From an uncultured Mycoplasma sp. (lineage in GTDB: Bacteria > Bacillota_I > Bacilli_A > Mycoplasmatales > Metamycoplasmataceae): DNA of 7,400 bases. The notes beneath the pieces were generated by a model that worked only from the letters and a program-made list of their open reading frames with translations, ran no database searches and was not told the DNA's origin. The stretch covers positions 1 through 7,400 of the forward strand of contig CAMRBO010000022.1 in assembly GCA_947040465.1 (NCBI GenBank). The letters are read 5' to 3'. The translations under genes and the position numbers were made by a program. The first letter of the stretch is position 1, and the number at the start of each line of letters is the position of its first letter. Below, one piece after another: positions 1-7,400 of this stretch.

Positions 1-303
1 AATAGTTTCAATTTAGAAACTGGAATAAATGGATCAGAATATGCTGACATTTTAATTGTTGCTGCGGGAGCTCCTAATTTGATTAAAGCAGAAAATGTTA
101 AGAATGGAGCGGTTGTTATTGATGTTGGAGTTAGTAAATCTGAGACATCAAATAAAATGTGTGGAGATGTTGATTTCGAATCTGTCAAAAACAAAGTTTC
201 AGCAATTTCACCTACAATCGGAGGCGTCGGCCCTTTGACTGTTGTTTCTCTTTTAGAAAATCTTGTACAAGTATATGAAGAATCTTTATTAAAAAATAAA
301 TAA
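1..303 (+). CDS. folD: FolD, methylenetetrahydrofolate dehydrogenase/cyclohydrolase (3' part only)
   Basis: Cytoplasmic bifunctional enzyme that oxidises 5,10-methylene-THF to methenyl-THF with NAD(P)+ and hydrolyses it to 10-formyl-THF, supplying formyl groups for initiator tRNA and purines. The frame is open from base 1, so the gene is cut by the left edge. The 100 residues present are the C-terminal third of a family normally about 280 residues long. Seen: the Rossmann-type stretch EYADILIVAAGAPNLIKA (fragment residues 13-30), then GAVVIDVGV (36-44), GDVDFE (55-60) and the C-terminal signature SPTIGGVGPLT (70-80). The usual form of that signature is TPVPGGVGPMT or TPTPGGVGPMT, so the second proline is isoleucine here, while GGVGP is intact. 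It ends at TAA 301-303. No hairpin with a T-run follows, so its transcript may run into the next operon. Identification is firm; NAD versus NADP preference cannot be read from this fragment. Confidence 0.93.
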   Translation, partial: NSFNLETGINGSEYADILIVAAGAPNLIKAENVKNGAVVIDVGVSKSETSNKMCGDVDFESVKNKVSAISPTIGGVGPLTVVSLLENLVQVYEESLLKNK

Positions 304-304
304 T

Positions 305-333
305 TTGTGTTATTATTAAAAAGCAATGATAAT
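305..333 (+). promoter_or_regulatory. Candidate sigma-70-type promoter for the infC operon
   Basis: TTGTGT at 305-310 (3 of 6 matches to TTGACA) and GATAAT at 328-333 (5 of 6 to TATAAT) are separated by 17 bases. The predicted start of transcription is near 340, exactly where the first hairpin of the putative leader begins, which supports the call. The -35 is weak, as is common in Mollicutes, and AT-rich DNA throws up such boxes by chance. Confidence 0.4.
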
Positions 334-337
334 TGTT

Positions 338-463
338 GCAGAAAGTAGATTCATTTCTCACCTCATAATTTATATTTTGGGTTTAGCTATAACATATATT
401 AAAAACTAATAGTTATTAATGAATAAATGATTTATTTTCAATATTTAATTTAAGGGGTCCATC
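338..463 (+). promoter_or_regulatory. Structured leader of infC-rpmI-rplT, resembling an L20-type autoregulatory leader
   Basis: The 160-base gap between folD and infC holds a leader of about 125 bases. Visible pairing: AGAAA 340-344 with TTTCT 354-358 (9-base loop), and ACC(T) 360-363 with GGGT 379-382, with GTTTAGC directly after. Further down is an imperfect AT hairpin around 420-440 (AATAAAT 422-428, ATTTATT 430-436). In Firmicutes, infC-rpmI-rplT is controlled by ribosomal protein L20 binding its own leader, and the position and operon content match that arrangement. That this RNA is bound by L20 is inferred from context and general resemblance, not proven here. ACCTC 360-364 could also pair with GGGGT 454-458 in the infC ribosome-binding site, giving a possible OFF state. 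Confidence 0.5.
452..457 (+). promoter_or_regulatory. Ribosome-binding site of infC
   Basis: AAGGGG is the only Shine-Dalgarno-like purine run in front of infC. It lies 6 bases before ATT 464 and 9 bases before ATT 467. An in-frame TAA at 446-448 closes the frame upstream, so translation must begin between here and the conserved IF3 N-terminus. No ATG or GTG is present in that interval, which forces a rare ATT or ATC start. Confidence 0.7.
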
Positions 464-466
464 ATT

Positions 467-1078
467 ATTGATACATCATCAAATTCAAAAAAAAGAAAAC
501 CTGGCCCAGAGCATATTATTAATGAACACATTTTATTTCCGAAAATTTTTATTATTGGAGTTAATGGTGAAAAAATAGGTGTAATGAATAGGGACGAAGC
601 CTTGCAAAGTGCTTTAGAACAAAAATTAGATTTAGTTTTAATTTCTACTACCCCAAAACCAATCGCAAGATTTATGGATTATGGTAGATTCAAATATGAT
701 CGTAAGAAAAAGAAAAAAGAAGAAAAATCTAAACAATCTAGAACTGAGAACAGACAAATTAGATTGACTCCTTTAATCGGAATTAATGATTTAAAAACTA
801 AAGCTAAAAAAGCGAGAGAGTTTCTACTTGAAGGAGATATTGTAAAAATATCTTTAAAATTTAGGGGAAGAGAATCTCAAAGGCCAGAATTAGGTTATTC
901 AGCATTAGAAACTTTTTTTAAAGAAGTGGAAGATATTGCTATAATCACTAAAGAACCAGTGTTGAATTCAGGAAGATTTTTAGATATGTTTTTACAACAA
1001 GATAAGAAAAAAATAATTCAATTAAATAAAGAAAATAAAATTAAGGAGACAAAAGATAATGCCAAAAATGAAAACTAA
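467..1078 (+). CDS. infC: Translation initiation factor IF-3
   Basis: IF3 binds the 30S subunit, keeps 50S from joining early and checks the start codon and initiator tRNA. The frame runs from an in-frame stop at 446 to TAA 1076-1078. The first ATG (584) lies inside the N-terminal domain, because residues before it already match IF3 ([19 protein letters not shown], then NGEKIG). The true start is therefore ATT 464 or ATT 467 (ATC 461 is possible); 467 is taken for a spacing of 9 from AAGGGG. An AUU start is the known IF3 self-control device in other bacteria. Numbering from 467: N-domain end DYGRFKY 71-77, lysine-rich linker around 80-90, C-domain signature FRGRE 132-136. At 203 residues it is somewhat longer than the usual 170-180, owing to polar tails at both ends. 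It has no tryptophan codon. Its 3' end overlaps rpmI by 20 bases. Confidence 0.93.
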   Translation: MDTSSNSKKRKPGPEHIINEHILFPKIFIIGVNGEKIGVMNRDEALQSALEQKLDLVLISTTPKPIARFMDYGRFKYDRKKKKKEEKSKQSRTENRQIRLTPLIGINDLKTKAKKAREFLLEGDIVKISLKFRGRESQRPELGYSALETFFKEVEDIAIITKEPVLNSGRFLDMFLQQDKKKIIQLNKENKIKETKDNAKNEN

Positions 1079-1247
1079 AAGTGCCATTACCAAACGTGTT
1101 AAAGTAACAGGTACAGGTAAAGTCAAGAGAGGTCAAGCATATAGATCTCACTTGGCACAAAACAAATCAACAAAACAGAAAAGACAATCTCGTAAATCGG
1201 ATATGATGCATCCTTCAGATGTAAAAAGATTTAAAGGTTTATTTTAA
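1059..1247 (+). CDS. rpmI: Large-subunit ribosomal protein bL35
   Basis: Small basic protein of the 50S subunit. The N-terminus [13 protein letters not shown] is the family hallmark, followed by [11 protein letters not shown] and a basic stretch ending in DVKRFKGLF. The length of 62 residues is normal for the family (about 64). The start is set by the conserved MPKMKT and by AAGGAG at 1043-1048, ten bases upstream. Both the ribosome-binding site and the first 20 bases of the gene lie inside the 3' end of infC, so translation of the two is probably linked. It is the middle gene of the conserved infC-rpmI-rplT operon, 35 bases before rplT. Confidence 0.96.
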   Translation: MPKMKTKSAITKRVKVTGTGKVKRGQAYRSHLAQNKSTKQKRQSRKSDMMHPSDVKRFKGLF

Positions 1248-1282
1248 TCATTTAATTATAAAAAAAGAAATAGGAGAAATTT

Positions 1283-1642
1283 ATGAGAGTAAAAGGTGGA
1301 ATAGTCACTAGAAGAAGACGTAAAAAGTGACTAAAATTAGCAAAAGGTTATTGAGGACATAAATCAATTGGTTACAAAGTTGCAAAACAACAAGTTGTAA
1401 AAGGTTGAGTATATGCTTTTAGAGATAGAAAACAAGTTAAAAGAAATTTTAGAAAATTATGAATTGCACGTATTAATGCTGCAACGCGTCCTTTAGGATT
1501 ATCATATTCAAGATTTATAGAAGGATTAAAAGTTGCGAATATTGAAGTTAACAGAAAAATGTTATCGGAATTAGCAATTAATCATCCAGATATTTTCCAA
1601 ATTATTTTCGATAAGGCGAAAACAGCTTTAGAAAAAAAATAA
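1283..1642 (+). CDS. rplT: Large-subunit ribosomal protein bL20
   Basis: L20 is a 23S rRNA-binding protein needed for early 50S assembly and, in Firmicutes, the repressor of its own operon. Read with UGA as tryptophan, the frame gives 119 residues, the usual length. It starts [16 protein letters not shown], one residue shorter after Met than the common MARVKGG or MPRVKGG. It continues with [22 protein letters not shown] and RKLWIARINAA, then [11 protein letters not shown] and [10 protein letters not shown]. Four in-frame TGA codons encode W16, W24, W42 and W60. W60 is the conserved tryptophan of LWIARINAA and is strong evidence for code 4, because under the standard code the gene would be broken four times. 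Start: ATG after AGGAG with 6 bases between. The gene ends at TAA 1640-1642 and is followed at once by a terminator. Confidence 0.96.
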
Positions 1643-1647
1643 AATCT

Positions 1648-1679
1648 AACAAACCTTCTTTAAAGTGGTTTGTTTTTTT
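1648..1679 (+). terminator. Intrinsic terminator of the infC-rpmI-rplT operon
   Basis: AACAAACC 1648-1655 and GGTTTGTT 1667-1674 form a perfect 8-base stem around an 11-base loop. The 3' arm runs straight into a T-tract (1673-1679). It begins 6 bases after the rplT stop and is the clearest terminator in the window. Confidence 0.85.
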
Positions 1680-1705
1680 ATAAAAATAGGAACGAAAAAA
1701 GTAAT

Positions 1706-4473
<2,768 letters not shown>

Positions 4474-4474
4474 T

Positions 4475-4493
4475 TAATATTAAAAAAATATTA
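4475..4493. repeat. AT-only inverted repeat after mnmA
   Basis: TAATATT 4475-4481 and AATATTA 4487-4493 pair perfectly over 7 bases around a 5-base A loop, directly after the mnmA stop. The stem has no G or C and no T-tract follows (TCATTTC), so it is at best a weak terminator. Its 3' arm touches the -35 box of the pstS promoter candidate. Chance is a real possibility in such AT-rich DNA. Confidence 0.3.
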
Positions 4494-4519
4494 TCATTTC
4501 TTAATATTTACCTTATAAT
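4491..4519 (+). promoter_or_regulatory. Promoter candidate for the pst operon
   Basis: TTATCA at 4491-4496 (4 of 6 to TTGACA) and a perfect TATAAT at 4514-4519 are spaced by 17 bases. Transcription would begin near 4526, giving a leader of about 53 bases before pstS. It is the best promoter match in the window and sits in the 105-base gap between mnmA and pstS. No operator for phosphate control could be recognised. Confidence 0.55.
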
Positions 4520-4578
4520 TGTTTTATAAATTTGATATTTTAAATAATTATTTACACGTAATGGTAAGAAATGGATGT

Positions 4579-5709
4579 ATGAAAAAAATTAAATCAAGAA
4601 CATTAATTATTGGAATAAGTGTTATTGCTGTAACGTCAACAATCATTCTAACTTCTGGGATATTATCTACTACACCTTTAATAAATGCGGCAGGTTCATC
4701 AGCTGTCCAACCATTAATGGTTGCATTCTCAAATAAATACTTACCTTCCGATTTGGTAACTCAAGCTGGGGGATCTGGTGCTGGAATAAGAGCTGTTATA
4801 GATGGAACAAAAGAAATAGGAATGGCTTCAAAAAAACCAGGAGTAATTAAAGAATTGCTGCCAGGAGAAGAACCTAGTTTAGATCAAATAAAATGGATTA
4901 AAAATGAAATAAAAACAGTTACCATTGCTTGAGATGGAATGGGTATTGTTTATAAACCTGCTAAAAAGGATACAAAAATTGATATTAATGAAAACACAAT
5001 CAAAAATCTTTATGTTGCTTTTGCAGGCAACACCCCTTTAAAATATTCTGATATTGGTGTAAAAGGAGATGAAACTCAAATTCATCCATATGCAAGAAGT
5101 GGGGGATCTGTTGTTTCTGGAACAGCTGATGCATTTTATAAAGATTCAAATCTTAAATATGAAATAAGCCCTGAAGAAAAAAAACAATTGGATTCTGCTA
5201 TGATTAATGGGGAATATGGAAGTTATACAAAAACAACTTCTGAATCAAATTCCCAAGCTTGATCATTTGTCAAAAATGAAAATAAAATAGGATCAATGGT
5301 CTATCTTTCTGCTGGGTTTATTAATAATAATCGTGAAGAAATCGAAAATGAAGGTTTTGAAATAGCAACATACAAAACTAAAGAAATAACTCTTGAAAAT
5401 ATTTCTAAAGGATACGATTGATTTAGACCTTTAAATCTAATGCTGTCAATAAAAAGAGATTCTAATAATCAACAAAATAAAATAAACGATTTTAATTCTC
5501 AAGAATTAATTGAGTGAATATTCCAAAGTCAAGAAGCTAAAAGCATTATTAAAAATGAAGGATATGTTAATTTAAATTATGATGACATTCTTCAAATGTG
5601 CCTCAAAGATCCTATGACAAACAAGAAAGATCCCTCAACATTTTGGTTTGCTACTGATGAAGATATTTTTAATGAAAAACATGAAAAACTTAAGGTAACT
5701 TATGAATAA
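4579..5709 (+). CDS. pstS: PstS-like phosphate-binding protein of the Pst ABC transporter
   Basis: Extracellular substrate-binding protein that captures inorganic phosphate and delivers it to the PstC/PstA channel. It has 376 residues read with UGA as Trp (W118, W228, W281, W313 are TGA; two Trp are TGG). A basic N-terminus and one hydrophobic segment (about residues 9-29) are followed by GSSAVQP (39-45), GGSGAG (64-69), KEIGMASKKP, and RSGGS plus SGTADAFYKD (from 173), which are the phosphate-loop signatures of PstS. The export segment has no lipobox cysteine, so the protein is probably held by an uncleaved N-terminal helix. The start is uncertain: ATG 4579 (MKKIKS) gives a classical export signal, but no good Shine-Dalgarno is visible; ATG 4561, in the same frame, would add six residues. 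It overlaps the permease gene by 8 bases. The function assignment also rests on that neighbour. Confidence 0.9.
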
Positions 5710-7366
5710 AAAAATGAATCTTTTCCAAAAAAAGAATAGCATCAATTCTCTTGTTAAAGGTATTTCAATGGCTTTTTCATTACTTATGGGAGTTATTTTT
5801 ATGACTCTTTTAGTTTTTATTATAATAATGGCTATAAAGGGTTTTCAAGAATATGGTTGAAACATTTTATTTAGTGGAGACTTTGAAAAACACTCGTTTT
5901 GAGTCCCCTTTTCAGTTACAATTTTAACTTCAGGAATAGCAATATTACTTAGTGTTCCCATTGGTATTAAAGTGGCTATTTTCACTAAATATCGTCTTTC
6001 CAAAAGGTGGAGAAATAAAGTAGTTATTTTATTTCAAACACTATCAGGGATTCCGTCAGTTATTTTTGGATTGTTTGCAGTTAATTCGTTAGGTATATTA
6101 TTTAATTTAATGTTTGGATTTTCAAGAAACTCTATATTCAATGCATCAATAATGTTGGCATTTATGATTATTCCTACAATTGTGGCAATGACTTTAGATT
6201 CTTTAAATGCGATAGATCCCAAGCTTCTTGATAACTCTTTAGCTTTGGGTAATTCAAAAACAAAATCAATTTATAAAGTTTGTAAAAAGGCTGCTAAATC
6301 AGGTATTGTCGTCGCTATTGTCGTTGCTATATCTAGAGCAATTGGTGAATCAATGGCTGTTTCAATGATCCTTCAATCACAACCTAGTAACGAAATATTT
6401 CAAGATGATTTTTTTTCTTTATTAAATTCTTCTTCTCAATCTATAGGAGCATATATATCATCTACTATGTTTGCTGATTCTGATCCTGAAAAAATAAGAC
6501 CATTACTATATGCATTTGGTTTAATGATGCTTATTTTTTCCATGATATTAAATATTGTTATAACATTAATTACTAGTTCTAAGAAAAATTCTAAAAATCC
6601 TAAAATTAAAAATTTAAAAAATAAAATTGCTAATTTCTTTACTTTTATTCCTCGAAATATAAGTATGTTTTTTGAAAGAATATCATTTAAAAGTCAATAT
6701 GAAATTAGTTCTAATAATTTACCAGAAACAATTTATTACATAAAAGATAGAATTAAAAATTATAAATTTGCAAATTTATATTACAAATATAAAATAACTC
6801 TTGAAACTACATCTATGATAATTTGCTTTTCATTTTTGACATGAATTATAGGTGATATTGTTGTTAATGGATTAATTGGAACAACCATGCCTTCATCCAC
6901 TATTTGACAGTATACAAAAAATACGGTTGGTCAATCTTTTTTAAATACATTATTATTGATATTAGTTTGTTTAACGATTAGTTTTCCGATTGCATTATTT
7001 ATTGCCATATATTTAAATGAATATTCTAAAAAAGGATTTATAAAAAAAACAATTATATTTTTTTTAGACTCTCTTTCTTCAACTCCATCTATTTTATTTG
7101 GTATGTTTGGTATGCTTTTCTTTATTCAAACTTTAGGAATGACAAGCAGTGGCACTATGGGAAATTCATTAATTGCTGGTGCACTAACTGTTGTTATTGT
7201 TATTATCCCAACATTTATTAGATTACTAGAACAAACTTTAAAGAATATACCTGATGATATTAGAACAAATTCTTATTCGCTCGGGAATACCAAAAGTGAA
7301 ACAATAAAAAAATTGATAGTTCCTATGGCCTTTGCTTCAATAACAGGAAATATAATTTCTATCATA
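5702..7366 (+). CDS. pstA: PstC-PstA fused phosphate ABC transporter permease (3' end missing)
   Basis: Membrane channel of the high-affinity phosphate importer, with both permease subunits in one chain, an arrangement found in Mollicutes and usually annotated pstA. Start: ATG 5702 with AAGG 5692-5695 six bases upstream, inside the end of pstS (8-base overlap). UGA is read as Trp. First half (PstC-like): N-terminal membrane segment, SGIPS (115-119), VIFGLFAV, then the ATPase-contact loop with NSLALGNSKTKSIYK, and RAIGES (212-217) followed by MAVSMILQ. A long polar, lysine- and asparagine-rich linker (about residues 293-375) leads to the second half (PstA-like), starting at ETTSMIICFSFLTW. That half has STPSILFG (460-463 for STPS) and a second contact loop with IRTNSYSLGNTKSETIKK. 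The native sequence breaks off near residue 555 at GNIISII, just where a RAxGE motif is expected; the following bases are sequencing adapter. PstB is presumably beyond the break. Confidence 0.9.
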
Positions 7367-7400
7367 AGATCGGAAGAGCGTCGTGTAGGGAAAGAGTGTG
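7367..7400 (+). other. Illumina TruSeq adapter left at the contig end (not genomic)
   Basis: From AGATCGGAAGAGCGTCGTGT through 7399 the sequence matches, base for base over 33 positions, the reverse complement of the Illumina TruSeq universal (P5-side) adapter. The last base (G 7400) differs from the adapter continuation. The GC content jumps compared with the AT-rich DNA before it, and the codons it makes (SEERRVGKEC) break the PstA homology. This is library contamination and should be trimmed. Confidence 0.97.

Noticed and set aside
320..341. GCAA...TTGC inverted repeat after folD as a terminator
   Set aside because: The stem is only 4 bases, no T-run follows, and it overlaps the infC promoter candidate.
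584..1078. infC starting at the ATG at 584
   Set aside because: The 39 or so codons upstream match the IF3 N-terminal domain ([15 protein letters not shown]), and there is no ribosome-binding site in front of 584.
1670..1705. Permease N-terminal extension from TTG 1670
   Set aside because: It would start inside the terminator hairpin and encode residues without family resemblance; ATG 1706 gives the normal APC N-terminus.
4525..4530. TATAAA as an alternative -10 box for pstS
   Set aside because: The -35 position 17 bases upstream (4502-4507, TAATAT) is a poor match; TATAAT at 4514 with TTATCA is better.
6034..6222. Minus-strand open frame of 62 codons inside the fused permease
   Set aside because: Complement of the conserved SGIPS region of the PstC half; no independent evidence.
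7367..7400. An unusual basic C-terminus of PstA (SEERRVGKEC)
   Set aside because: The bases are the Illumina adapter, so the residues are an artefact.

Overview
The window is a stretch of low-GC chromosome from a Mollicute that reads UGA as tryptophan (genetic code 4). Every complete gene longer than about 70 codons except infC contains in-frame TGA codons. These fall at conserved tryptophans, for example the LWIARINAA block of ribosomal protein L20 and several membrane-segment positions in the transporters. Codon use, the AUU-type start of infC, the spacing and the gene content fit the Spiroplasma/Mesoplasma/Entomoplasma side of the group, but the genus is an inference. All genes lie on the + strand.

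Layout: (1) The C-terminal third of FolD (folate one-carbon metabolism) enters from the left edge and stops at 303. (2) A 160-base gap holds a promoter candidate and a structured leader that resembles the L20-type autoregulatory leader of Firmicute translation operons. (3) The infC-rpmI-rplT operon (IF3, L35, L20) runs from about 464 to 1642 and ends in a clear intrinsic terminator. (4) A 12-segment APC-superfamily amino acid permease begins 26 bases past the terminator. It overlaps by one base the next gene, mnmA (tRNA 2-thiouridylase), so those two are probably translated together. (5) After a 105-base gap with a good sigma-70-type promoter comes a phosphate (Pst) operon: pstS (solute-binding protein), then a single long frame carrying both permease halves (PstC fused to PstA), cut at the right edge. 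The ATPase gene pstB is not in the window and would be expected downstream.

The most important observation concerns data quality. The last 33-34 bases match the Illumina TruSeq adapter and are not genomic. The contig therefore really ends near 7366, inside the PstA half, and any protein called through to 7400 carries about 11 artificial residues.

I found no mobile element, CRISPR array, tRNA or rRNA, and nothing that looks like a new multi-gene system. The more interesting biology is in the infC leader (a possible alternative pairing that would hide the infC ribosome-binding site), the non-AUG infC start, the PstS without a lipobox cysteine and the fused permease.
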